A DNA stretch of 64,000 nt from contig CALXRC010000005.1 of assembly GCA_944390865.1 (NCBI GenBank), positions 50,234-114,233 on the forward strand, in the 5' to 3' direction. Shown one piece after another: positions 33,139 to 43,843 of this stretch (the stretch's first letter is position 1; every line of letters starts with the position of its first letter). The position numbers were made by a program, and so were the translations under genes. The notes beneath the pieces were generated by a model. The model was not told where the DNA came from, did no database searches, and saw only the letters and a list, made by a program, of their open reading frames with translations. This stretch comes from an uncultured Spirochaetales bacterium. Its GTDB lineage: Bacteria > Spirochaetota > Spirochaetia > Sphaerochaetales > Sphaerochaetaceae.

Positions 33139-34159
33139 TCCTATCTCCTGAAATAATGCGGGCAATCCTCAGTGCGGCATCACCCTGTGCCAGCTGTGCA
33201 GCATTGCGGGCAAGCCGGCCGTTCAGCCTGTTATCATCCATCAACAGGCATATTTTTTCAACAAAGTCGCTTCCGTCAGAAACGGCGGCTGCATCGTGCG
33301 ACAGAAGGTAGCCGGCATTTTCAACCTGGTCTCCTCTGCTGGCGGCGGAGAGAGGAATCAGCAGCGAGGCCTTGCCCAGAGTGCAGATTTCGCTGACTGC
33401 ATTGGCCCCTGCCCGGCTGACAATGAGCTTTGCCCTGGCCATCAGCTGGGCTAGACCGTCATGGATGAACTCAGTCTGAGTGTAGTTTCTGCTCCTGACA
33501 GACAGATCTCCGCTTTTGCCGCACTGATGGTAAATCCTGTATCGTTTTGTCAGCCTCTCCAGATTGTCATAGACAAGCCTGTTTATCTGGGCTGCGCCCT
33601 GGCTTCCTCCAAGCACCAGGATGAAGTCGTCCTCCGCTCTGATGTGTTCCTGTGCGGCCCTGACGATATCGGGACGTACAGGGTTGCCTGTGACGACGGC
33701 ATTGGCTCTTTCTGCAGCCTTTCCCGCAAAGCCGAGGCAGAGCACAGAGGCAAAGCGGCTGTTGATCCTGTTTGCAAGTCCAAGAGAAAAGTCTGACTCA
33801 TGAGTGACTATCCTGATGTGCAGCGAGGCTGCGGCGAGCACTGCGGGCACAGAGACAAAGCCCCCTTTTGAGAAAAGCACGTCAGGGCGGCGTTTTTTCA
33901 GAATCCTCCTTGCCTGAAAAAAACCGGCCGCCACCCTGCCCAGATCAGAAAGATTCCTGAGTGAGAAATAGCGTCTGAGCTTTCCTGTGCTGACTGCGTA
34001 ATACTCAAGGCCGCAGGACTGCACAGTCTTTCTGTCTTCCTCTTTGCCGCAGCCTATATAGAAAGCCTCAATATCCTCAAGCTCCTTCAGTTTCTCATAG
34101 ACAGTCAGAGCGGGAATAACATGGCCGAGAGTTCCTCCGCCGGTAAACGCGACAACCAT
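33110..34159 (-). CDS. murG: Lipid II synthase, UDP-GlcNAc transferase MurG
   Basis: 349 residues. MurG adds GlcNAc to lipid I on the cytoplasmic face of the inner membrane, making lipid II. N-terminal glycine-rich loop AFTGGGTLGHVIPAL, second loop LFSKGGFVSVPAVLAA, acceptor-region THESDFSLGLANRI, then the donor domain with LVLGGSQGAAQIN and the nucleotide-sugar motif SRAGANAVSEICTLGKASLLIPL. First gene of the murG-cvpA-holB-kinase-regulator-dinG unit. It lies outside the dcw cluster of this window. Upstream is the shared region with secA carrying dyad boxes. Confidence 0.96.
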   Translation of the reverse strand: MVVAFTGGGTLGHVIPALTVYEKLKELEDIEAFYIGCGKEEDRKTVQSCGLEYYAVSTGKLRRYFSLRNLSDLGRVAAGFFQARRILKKRRPDVLFSKGGFVSVPAVLAAASLHIRIVTHESDFSLGLANRINSRFASVLCLGFAGKAAERANAVVTGNPVRPDIVRAAQEHIRAEDDFILVLGGSQGAAQINRLVYDNLERLTKRYRIYHQCGKSGDLSVRSRNYTQTEFIHDGLAQLMARAKLIVSRAGANAVSEICTLGKASLLIPLSAASRGDQVENAGYLLSHDAAAVSDGSDFVEKICLLMDDNRLNGRLARNAAQLAQGDAALRIARIISGDRNDFVSDRIS

Positions 34160-34178
34160 GAATTAAAGGTACTCCCTC

Positions 34179-34224
34179 ATTTTATCTGTGTCAATTAGAC
34201 ACACATGTAGTCTTTTGACACAGA
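34179..34224. promoter_or_regulatory. murG/secA divergent control region with dyad TGTGTCA-N3-AGACACA
   Basis: A perfect 10-bp inverted repeat, TCTGTGTCAA (34185-34194) and TTGACACAGA (34215-34224), encloses a further box, making the dyad TGTGTCA-ATT-AGACACA (34187-34203) plus the half site TGACACA (34216-34222). On the minus strand a TAAAAT (34184-34179) directly abuts the dyad and could be the murG -10, without a good -35. The box pattern matches the one upstream of the group-2 sigma gene. Confidence 0.55.
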
Positions 34225-34272
34225 ATACAAACTATATTTCCTTTGAAAGCCAATTTGGTTATTATACATGGC

Positions 34273-37050
<2,778 letters not shown>

Positions 37051-37056
37051 AGCAAA

Positions 37057-37088
37057 GGCTTCAGGATTGACCTGAAGCCCTTTTCTTT
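37057..37088 (+). terminator. Intrinsic terminator of secA, probably bidirectional
   Basis: Perfect 9-bp stem (GGCTTCAGG / CCTGAAGCC) with a 5-base loop, then TTTTCTTT. On the other strand it is followed by TTTGCTTT and serves the convergent LysM/M23 gene. Confidence 0.88.
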
Positions 37089-38233
37089 CAGATGAAAAGT
37101 TCCGGATTCAGCGTTATCCCGCCCTGCTCTATCTGCAGGTACAGAGTCGGACGGCTGAAAAGCTGAGAGGAGGATCCTATGGCGCCGATCACGTCGCCGG
37201 CCTTGACCTCGCTTCCGACCATGGCGCTCACTGTCTCAAGATTATAGTAGCGGGTCATGTAGCCCTGATCATGCTGGATCGCGACGAAGCGGCCAAGCTC
37301 TCCGCTGTTTCCTGCATCCACTATGACGCCGTCCGCGCAGGAGCGCACGGCAGAGCCTGCCGGAGCTCCTATCAGGACTCCATTCAGGTTGACGCCGTTG
37401 AAATACTGCCCGTAGCCTGCATATACAGTGCCGTCAGCAGGGCTGGAGAATTCAAGGCTTGCGCTCCTTATGTCGGAGGCAGGCGAAGACTGCGCCGCTG
37501 CAGGGATGAATATCTCCTGACCGACAGTGATGTTCTCGCTTGTCAGTCCGTTTATGTCCATAAGCGTCTTCCAGCCAAGGTCAGGGCTGAACTTATGGGC
37601 GATCGTGGAAAGCATGTCGCCTTCCTGGACGATGTAAAGCTGCCCGTTCATGTTGGGAATTTCAAGTCTGGCGCCTGCTGTCACAGCCGAGATGTCGCGG
37701 ATCCTGTTGACTGAGATTATTGTCTCAGGATCAATGCCGTAGCGCTCTGCAATCGAAGTGATGGTCTCTCCTTCCTGAACCTCATGCGTCAGATAAAGCA
37801 GACGGTCAGAATCATTGAAGGAGGCAAGGTTCTGCGCGCTGATCAGATCAATCGCGCGCACAGGCTCAGATGAAGAAGCCTGAGCAGGTGCAGAGGCTGT
37901 CTCTGCAGCCGGGGCAGATTCCGGCAGGGAAGACGCTCCGGAATCCGGAATGACAGTCTCTGCCTGAGAGCCGGAAGCTTCCGCATCGCTGCCGGCCTGC
38001 ACCGCAGCTGTCCCGCTCACAATAATCTCAGGCTCCCTCACTTCAACTGTCACAGGAGTCTGGACACTTTCAGGCTGCGCGCTTTCCTCCTGAGGTGAAA
38101 GGATCAGAACCGCAAGCAAGGCAATTGCGCAGATCAGAATCCCCAGCACAGCGACAAGTCCTGTCATTCTGGAAGAAGACTTTCTGCTCCTCTTTTCATA
38201 TGAGACCATGTCATCATAGCTTTCTCTTCCCAT
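37088..38233 (-). CDS. LysM protein with a degenerate M23 (LytM-like) domain
   Basis: 381 residues. One N-terminal membrane anchor (about residues 24-46, LVAVLGILICAIALLAVLIL), then an Ala/Ser/Pro/Glu-rich linker, two LysM repeats (about 146-192, HEVQEGETITSIAERYGI; about 198-245, YIVQEGDMLSTIAHKF), and a C-terminal M23-fold domain. The zinc ligands of active M23 peptidases are missing: the H-x3-D motif reads NLNGV, the YAHL His is Asn (RYYNLE), and the H-L-H-F motif reads LYLQI. It should bind peptidoglycan without cutting it and, like EnvC or NlpD, may activate an amidase. It is divergent from the class B PBP, fitting a septal wall role. Confidence 0.85.
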   Translation of the reverse strand: MGRESYDDMVSYEKRSRKSSSRMTGLVAVLGILICAIALLAVLILSPQEESAQPESVQTPVTVEVREPEIIVSGTAAVQAGSDAEASGSQAETVIPDSGASSLPESAPAAETASAPAQASSSEPVRAIDLISAQNLASFNDSDRLLYLTHEVQEGETITSIAERYGIDPETIISVNRIRDISAVTAGARLEIPNMNGQLYIVQEGDMLSTIAHKFSPDLGWKTLMDINGLTSENITVGQEIFIPAAAQSSPASDIRSASLEFSSPADGTVYAGYGQYFNGVNLNGVLIGAPAGSAVRSCADGVIVDAGNSGELGRFVAIQHDQGYMTRYYNLETVSAMVGSEVKAGDVIGAIGSSSQLFSRPTLYLQIEQGGITLNPELFI

Positions 38234-38262
38234 TTACCTACACCTTCATTTGAACTTATAAT
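38233..38262 (+). promoter_or_regulatory. Promoter of the class B PBP gene
   Basis: -35 TTTACC (38233-38238), 18-base spacer, -10 TATAAT (38257-38262), then 8 bases to the ATG at 38271. No Shine-Dalgarno; a leaderless message is likely. Confidence 0.55.
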
Positions 38263-38270
38263 AAACTATT

Positions 38271-39932
38271 ATGGCCCAAGAATCCAGAAACAAGACTCTC
38301 CTTGTCTATATCGTCATAACAGTACTACTATTCGTCCTTTTCACTGCAAGAATAGCATACTTGATTATTGTTGAAAATGATACAAGGAAAGACTATCAGG
38401 ATCCTCAGGTCGCAGAAGATGTTGTCAGGGGGGACATCACTGACAGGAATTCCAACATTCTGGCAAGCCAGGTCAGCACCTGGTCTGTCTATTTCAGGCT
38501 TTCAGCCATTGAAGATCTTGACTACGCTGCGGCGGCTGTCAGCCCCTATCTGGGCATGAGTGTCAGCAGCATAATCAGCAAGGCAGGCCAGTACACGACG
38601 TATGCCCTTATAAAGGACCGCATTGACATGGAGACGGCGGATGAGCTGGGCAGCGCAATAAAGGCTGCAGGGCTGGAGAACCAGATTGATCTTGTCCGCA
38701 TGCAGACACGAACCTACTCTGCAGGCTTCCATGCCTGCCAGCTGATCGGCTTTGTCAACAGGGAAGGCACAGGCGCAGAGGGCCTTGAGTATTACTATGA
38801 CGATATTCTCTCGCCCTACCCGCAGCTTGGAGAGGACATAACATACGGAGCAGATCTTGAGCTCACAATTGACCTCGACATACAGTACCTTGCTGATGTC
38901 CAGGTCCAGAACATAGCTTATGAGAATGATCCTGACTACATCATGGCCCTGGTGGCCGATGCGAAGACCGGCGAGATCCTTGCCATGTCATCCTACCCCT
39001 GGTATGACCTTAACTACTACAATGTGTCATCACAGGATGAGAGGCTGAACCGCTGCGCCGCCTACAGCTATGAGCCAGGTTCTGTCTTCAAGGTCTTTAC
39101 CCTGGCAAAATGCATAGACGCAGGAATTGACACTGACACGCCTTTTATCTGCGACGGAAGCGAGACGTTCACAGTCGGAGACAGCAGCTTCACGATAAAC
39201 TGCCATACTCCTCATGGAGAGGTCGATGCAAGGAACATGATCAGCAAAAGCTGCAACGGGGCGATTGCCAGCTGGTGCCTGCAGCTGTCTGATGAGGATT
39301 TCTACTCCTATCTCAGGCTCCTGGGCTTCGGGTCGAAGCAGGACCTGCCGCTTCCCGGGCTGACAACGGGCTTTCTTGCCTCCCCTTCAGACTGGAGCAG
39401 CCGCACGAAGGCGACCCTTGCCTTCGGGCAGGAGATCAATGTGAACGCGCTCCAGATCGTGAGAGCTGCCAGCGCGCTGGCAAATGACGGGGTAATGAAG
39501 GATCTGTCTATAGTGAGGAGCATAAAGGATCATCAGGGCAATGTGCTCTGGCAGGCAGAGCCGGATGAAAGACAGGTCATCAGCAGTGCCGCAGCCAGAA
39601 AGATACTCTCATACATGGAGAGTGCGGCAGAGGAAGGCACTGCTTCAAAAGCCTCTGTTGACAGCATCAGGGTGGCAGCCAAGACCGGAACGGCTGAGAT
39701 AATAAATCAGGAGACAGGAAGCTACGCTGACGGAACAAACCTTGCCAGCACGCTTGCACTGGTTCCGGCAGACAATCCGCAGTACATAATCTATTTTGCT
39801 GTCTCGGCTCCAAAAGGCAGCAACGTCTGGGGCGCTGATATTGCAGCCCCTGCCTGCGCGGCTCTGATCCGCGGTCTCATGAGCCAGGGCAAGCTCATAA
39901 GCTCACAGGCGGGAACGATTCAGGTCAGCTGA
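38271..39932 (+). CDS. Class B penicillin-binding protein (FtsI/PBP2-like transpeptidase)
   Basis: 553 residues. One membrane anchor (about 10-33), the PBP dimerisation domain (VVRGDITDRNSNILA), then the transpeptidase domain with all three active-site motifs: S-x-x-K as SVFK (Ser271, Lys274), S-x-N as SCN (327-329) and KTG (471-473). It crosslinks peptidoglycan in the periplasm. FtsI-like rather than elongation-type PBP2 is inferred from the VVRGDITDRN N-terminus and from the partner genes here, but I cannot decide firmly. The gene lies outside the dcw cluster, where ftsI usually follows ftsL. Its 3' end overlaps flhF by 13 bases (convergent). Confidence 0.9.
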   Translation: MAQESRNKTLLVYIVITVLLFVLFTARIAYLIIVENDTRKDYQDPQVAEDVVRGDITDRNSNILASQVSTWSVYFRLSAIEDLDYAAAAVSPYLGMSVSSIISKAGQYTTYALIKDRIDMETADELGSAIKAAGLENQIDLVRMQTRTYSAGFHACQLIGFVNREGTGAEGLEYYYDDILSPYPQLGEDITYGADLELTIDLDIQYLADVQVQNIAYENDPDYIMALVADAKTGEILAMSSYPWYDLNYYNVSSQDERLNRCAAYSYEPGSVFKVFTLAKCIDAGIDTDTPFICDGSETFTVGDSSFTINCHTPHGEVDARNMISKSCNGAIASWCLQLSDEDFYSYLRLLGFGSKQDLPLPGLTTGFLASPSDWSSRTKATLAFGQEINVNALQIVRAASALANDGVMKDLSIVRSIKDHQGNVLWQAEPDERQVISSAAARKILSYMESAAEEGTASKASVDSIRVAAKTGTAEIINQETGSYADGTNLASTLALVPADNPQYIIYFAVSAPKGSNVWGADIAAPACAALIRGLMSQGKLISSQAGTIQVS

Positions 39933-41017
39933 CCGAGAACAGGCTTTATGCCTGCGTTCAGCCCTTTCAGGTACTGCATGAGCACAAGCGTCGAAGCCTG
40001 CTTCAGATCATCAGGAACAAGCTGGCCGTCAGTGCAGAATGAGACAGGCAGCTTTGCTTCGTAGGCAAAGGTCAGGAAGCTGCCCGCACTGCTGCTTTCA
40101 TCAAGCTTTGTAACAATAAGCGAAGTCACCTTCGCATACTGGCTGTAATGCCTGAACTGTCTGAGAAGATCTTCGCTTTTCATGTTTGCAGGACAGGTCA
40201 TCAGGTAATTTGTCTCTTTTGCAGGAAAGACAGAAAGCAGCCCTCTGAGCTTCATGTTGAGCGCAATGTCATTCGGACTGAGTCCCATTGTGTCAACGAG
40301 CACCAGATCATAGCTGGCAAGACGGTCCATCGCAGGCAGAACTTCTGATTCATCCCTGACAAGCAGAGCCGGGATGCTGAAGGCGTCGGCAAAGGCCTTG
40401 ACCTGCTCAAAGGCTCCCACCCTGTAGCTGTCAAGGCACATGACTGCAGGAGAGCGTCCGACATTCTTGTACAGAGAGGCTATCTTGGCAAGCGTCGTCG
40501 TCTTCCCGCTGCCTGTAGGCCCGAGAAAGATCTGATAGCGGAGCGGATGAGCCTGATTTGCATGATCAATCTCTACAGATGAGATGATCCTGTCAGACAA
40601 TGACAGGAAAAGATCTTCTCCCGGCTCGAAGCCGTCCAGCACATGCTCCCTGAGCGACATGGAAATGTCATTGTCGTCAAGTATCTCGACCACGCGTCTG
40701 TCAGTCTCAAGCTGACGCGCCGGCTGAGTCGTGTCAAGCTGCTCCTGTCTTGTCAGCTTCCCAGGATCAGGTGTCTGGGCCTCTTTCTCGAATTCAGCCA
40801 GATCCTGCCTCGTCACAGAAGGCTCTTTCTTCCTGCTGTCCTCTTTTTCCTCAACAAGATAACAGGTTATCTCGCAGCGCCTGCGCTTTCGCGTGAAAAG
40901 GCCGCCTCCCACAGTGAAATCCCTGCGGGAGTGGACTCTGACAGCGGAGCCGTATTTCCTTCGGGCTTCCTCCACTGCCTTCTCATAACTGTCACTTACA
41001 ATAGTAACGTATTTCAT
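39920..41017 (-). CDS. flhF: FlhF-type SRP GTPase
   Basis: 365 residues. FlhF is the third SRP-family GTPase and places flagella in motile bacteria. The N-terminal B domain is basic and variable (MKYVTIVSDSYEKAVEEARRKYG is the FlhF-like start); the NG domain has P-loop GPTGSGKTTT (166-175), DSYRVGAFEQ, VLVDTMGLSPND and TKLDESSSAG. All G motifs are intact, so it should bind GTP. It follows hslU by 5 bases, with no flagellar gene in the window. It could have a non-flagellar polar role if the organism lacks flagella. Confidence 0.88.
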   Translation of the reverse strand: MKYVTIVSDSYEKAVEEARRKYGSAVRVHSRRDFTVGGGLFTRKRRRCEITCYLVEEKEDSRKKEPSVTRQDLAEFEKEAQTPDPGKLTRQEQLDTTQPARQLETDRRVVEILDDNDISMSLREHVLDGFEPGEDLFLSLSDRIISSVEIDHANQAHPLRYQIFLGPTGSGKTTTLAKIASLYKNVGRSPAVMCLDSYRVGAFEQVKAFADAFSIPALLVRDESEVLPAMDRLASYDLVLVDTMGLSPNDIALNMKLRGLLSVFPAKETNYLMTCPANMKSEDLLRQFRHYSQYAKVTSLIVTKLDESSSAGSFLTFAYEAKLPVSFCTDGQLVPDDLKQASTLVLMQYLKGLNAGIKPVLGQLT

Positions 41018-41022
41018 AGGCC

Positions 41023-42366
41023 CTACAGAATGTAGCGGGAAACATCCTCGTTGCTGGCGATGAAGTCAAGACGCTCATCGACATAGGCCCTGTCAATGGC
41101 TATTGTCTGCCCCTGATATTCCTCGGCCTTGAAGCTGACATCCTCAAGAAGCTTTTCCATTACTGTATGCAGTCTTCTGGCTCCTATGTTGTCAGTATCG
41201 CCGTTGACCTGGTAGGCGATCTCTGCAACGCGCCTGAGTCCGTCTTCCCTGAAATCGAGAGTGACACCCTCTGTCGCGAGCAGGGCCGCATACTGTTTTG
41301 TCAGCGCGTTCTCAGGTTCAGTGAGAATGCGATAGAAATCATCGACAGAAAGAGCGCTGAGCTCAACGCGGATCGGGAACCTTCCCTGAAGTTCCGGGAT
41401 AAGGTCGCTCGGCTTTGACATTGAGAAGGCACCGGAGGCGATGAAGAGGATGTTTGTCGTGTCAATCACGCCCCACTTGGTGTTCACCCGCGTGCCTTCC
41501 ACGATGGGCAGGATATCACGCTGGACACCCTCGCGCGAGACTTCCCCGCTGGAGACTCTGTTTCCGCTTGCGATCTTGTCAATCTCATCGATGAAGATGA
41601 TTCCCATCTCCTCTGTCCTGATCTTGGCTTCCTCAAGCACCTTGTCGCGGTCAACGGCCTTTGCTGTCTCCTCTTCCCTGATGATCTCCCTGGCTCTCTT
41701 GATTGAGATCTTTTTCTTCTTCGGACGCTGGAAGATTGAGCCGAGGCTGTTCATGGCTTCCTGGATGTCATCCATTGAGTTGCCGTTTCCCAGCACGCCG
41801 ATCTCAACGCGGCTTGACGGAGTGACGTTCATCTCAACGAGCTTGTCCTCAAAGACGCCGTTGTGGAGCATCTGCCTGAACTGTTCCCTTGTTGAGGAGT
41901 CAGAAGACTGGACGGTCCCTTCACCCGTTTCCTTCTTCACTGCAGGAAGAAGGAGGTCCAGAAGCCTCTCGTCAACAGCCCTGCTGACATCCTCCTCCTT
42001 CAGCTTGGCCATTTCATCATTGACCATGTTGACGGCACTTGCCATGAGGTCCTTGACCATTGACTCGACATCGCGGCCCACGTAGCCTACTTCAGTGTAC
42101 TTCGTAGCCTCAACCTTGATGAAAGGCGCATTGGCCAGCCGTGCGATGCGGCGGGCGATCTCCGTCTTTCCCACGCCGGTGGGGCCGATCATCAGAATGT
42201 TTTTCGGAGTGACCTCCTCCCTCAGCACGCTGTCAAGCTTCTTTCTCCTTGTCCTGTTGCGCAGGGCAATGGCAATCATTTTCTTTGCCTCTGCCTGCCC
42301 GATTATGTATTTATCCAGAGATGCGACTATTTCACTTGGAAACATCTCATCAAGTTTCTTTGCCAT
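41023..42366 (-). CDS. hslU: HslU ATPase of the HslUV protease
   Basis: 447 residues. HslU unfolds substrates and feeds them to HslV. Walker A is GPTGVGKTE (about 57-65), Walker B FIDEIDKIA, the pore-loop region is TKYTEVGYVGRDVESMV, and the I domain lies between about 110 and 230. The C-terminus ends DVSRYIL, the tail that docks into HslV to activate it. It lies 6 bases after hslV. Confidence 0.97.
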   Translation of the reverse strand: MAKKLDEMFPSEIVASLDKYIIGQAEAKKMIAIALRNRTRRKKLDSVLREEVTPKNILMIGPTGVGKTEIARRIARLANAPFIKVEATKYTEVGYVGRDVESMVKDLMASAVNMVNDEMAKLKEEDVSRAVDERLLDLLLPAVKKETGEGTVQSSDSSTREQFRQMLHNGVFEDKLVEMNVTPSSRVEIGVLGNGNSMDDIQEAMNSLGSIFQRPKKKKISIKRAREIIREEETAKAVDRDKVLEEAKIRTEEMGIIFIDEIDKIASGNRVSSGEVSREGVQRDILPIVEGTRVNTKWGVIDTTNILFIASGAFSMSKPSDLIPELQGRFPIRVELSALSVDDFYRILTEPENALTKQYAALLATEGVTLDFREDGLRRVAEIAYQVNGDTDNIGARRLHTVMEKLLEDVSFKAEEYQGQTIAIDRAYVDERLDFIASNEDVSRYIL

Positions 42367-42372
42367 CTGTTA

Positions 42373-42927
42373 CTACTCCTGTTTGCTTTCAACGACTTCG
42401 CAGATAATGTTGTCGTTGGTGAATACGCAGATCTGAGATGCGATTTTCACTGATTTGCGGGCGATTTCTTCTGCACTCAGATCAACATTGCTGTCGAGAT
42501 AGGCAATAGCTGCGGAAAGGGCATAGCAGCCGCCGCTGCCTATTGCCATGCAGTCCCTGTCCGGCTCCATCACATTGCCGGTGCCGTCGATCTGATACAT
42601 CTTGCTGCCGTCTGTGGCCAGCATTGTAGCCTCAAGATTCCTCAGTGTCTTGTCTGTTCTCCACTTCTTCGCAAGATCCACGGCAGCCCTCGTAAGGTCC
42701 CCGCCGTCCTTGTTGAGCATCTGCTCGAAAAGCTCATAAAGAGTGATTGCGTCTGCAACAGAGCCGGCAAAGCCGATGACAACCCTGCCGTTGAAGATCC
42801 TGCGGACCTTCCTGCAGTTGCTCTTTGCGATGACAGACTGTCCCATTGTAGCCTGGCCGTCGCCGGCAATCGCGATCTTTCCGTCTTTCTTGACGCAGAC
42901 TATTGTCGTAGCCTTAATTGTATCCAT
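42373..42927 (-). CDS. hslV: HslV threonine protease
   Basis: 184 residues from the ATG at 42927, set by GAGGAGG upstream. The start MDTIKATTIVCVKKDGK gives a six-residue propeptide; Thr7 (TTIV) becomes the N-terminal nucleophile after processing, as in Bacillus ClpQ. The core AIAGDGQATMGQSVIAK is diagnostic. Proteasome-like dodecamer with HslU. The start overlaps the end of the recombinase gene by 14 bases; the order recombinase-hslV-hslU matches the codV-clpQ-clpY operon of Bacillus. Confidence 0.96.
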   Translation of the reverse strand: MDTIKATTIVCVKKDGKIAIAGDGQATMGQSVIAKSNCRKVRRIFNGRVVIGFAGSVADAITLYELFEQMLNKDGGDLTRAAVDLAKKWRTDKTLRNLEATMLATDGSKMYQIDGTGNVMEPDRDCMAIGSGGCYALSAAIAYLDSNVDLSAEEIARKSVKIASQICVFTNDNIICEVVESKQE

Positions 42928-43843
42928 TCCTGCCTCCTCTGGCATGAGGGTGACACTCGTCATATACTTTGTGAAGGCTGCTGCGCGACACATGCGTATA
43001 GATCTGGGTTGTTGAAATACTCTCATGCCCAAGCAAAGACTGCACTACCCTGATGTCGGCACCATGATCAAGCAGGTGCGTAGCATATGTGTGCCTCAAA
43101 GTATGAGGCGTGAATTCCTTCTGCCACCCTAATGCAGTTTTGACTTTCTCAAAGATAACGTGAGCACTTGAAAACGGCAACCGTTTTCCTCTTGAGGAAA
43201 TGAAAAGAGCCTGCTCCTGCATGCATTTTCTCTCCTCAAGGATCCTTCTCCGCTCTTCCAGATAGCTGTCAAGCTCCCTGATTGTGACTGGAGAAAGGAA
43301 GATGAAGCGCGTCTTTCCGCCCTTTCCCTTTATCCTTATCCTGCGCTCAGAGCGCTCAATCATGTTCACGTCCACGCTGAGAGCCTCGCTGATTCTCGCG
43401 CCTGTGTTGTAAAGAAAAAGAAATAGGAAGTGATCCCGCACTCCGTCGAAGCCTTCTCCCCTGTAGCTGAGAAGCTCTTCCACTTCCGCTTCAGTCAGCA
43501 CTGAGGGAAGATGGAATGACTGCTGCTTCATGCTGATCTGGCTGAAGCAGCTGCCCTCTGTCAGTCCGCGTTTCTGAAGATACGAGAAAAAGGATCTTAA
43601 TGATGAGAGCTTGCGCCTGACAGACTTTTCCGCCCAGCCCGCCTTAAGGAATCTGACGAAATCACGTGCATCATGAATGCTTACCTGATCAAGCGTCAGC
43701 TCACGTTTTTCAAGGTAGTCCAGAAAGTCCTCAATGTCAGCCCTGTAGGCCCTGACAGTCTTTTCTGAATACTTTCTCTCCCTTTCCAGATATGTCAGGA
43801 ACGATTCGAGAAACAGAATATTTTTTTCATTGTCTGAAGACAT
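42914..43843 (-). CDS. xerC: Tyrosine recombinase, XerC/CodV-like
   Basis: 309 residues. N-terminal SAM-like DNA-binding domain (about 8-95), then the catalytic domain with Arg150 (NTGARISEA), Lys in IKGKGGKTR (about 174), His247 and Arg250 (PHTLRHTYATH), His273 (LLGHES) and Tyr282 (QIYTH). All catalytic residues are present. With its partner it should resolve chromosome dimers at dif. The name XerC rests on its place upstream of hslVU; XerC and XerD cannot be told apart safely from sequence alone. It overlaps the DprA-like gene by 17 bases. Confidence 0.88.
   Translation of the reverse strand: MSSDNEKNILFLESFLTYLERERKYSEKTVRAYRADIEDFLDYLEKRELTLDQVSIHDARDFVRFLKAGWAEKSVRRKLSSLRSFFSYLQKRGLTEGSCFSQISMKQQSFHLPSVLTEAEVEELLSYRGEGFDGVRDHFLFLFLYNTGARISEALSVDVNMIERSERRIRIKGKGGKTRFIFLSPVTIRELDSYLEERRRILEERKCMQEQALFISSRGKRLPFSSAHVIFEKVKTALGWQKEFTPHTLRHTYATHLLDHGADIRVVQSLLGHESISTTQIYTHVSRSSLHKVYDECHPHARGGRNGYN

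Noticed and set aside
41441..42085. Plus-strand frame of 214 codons inside hslU
   Set aside because: Antisense to conserved HslU motifs; the translation is Ser/Arg/Thr-rich low complexity.
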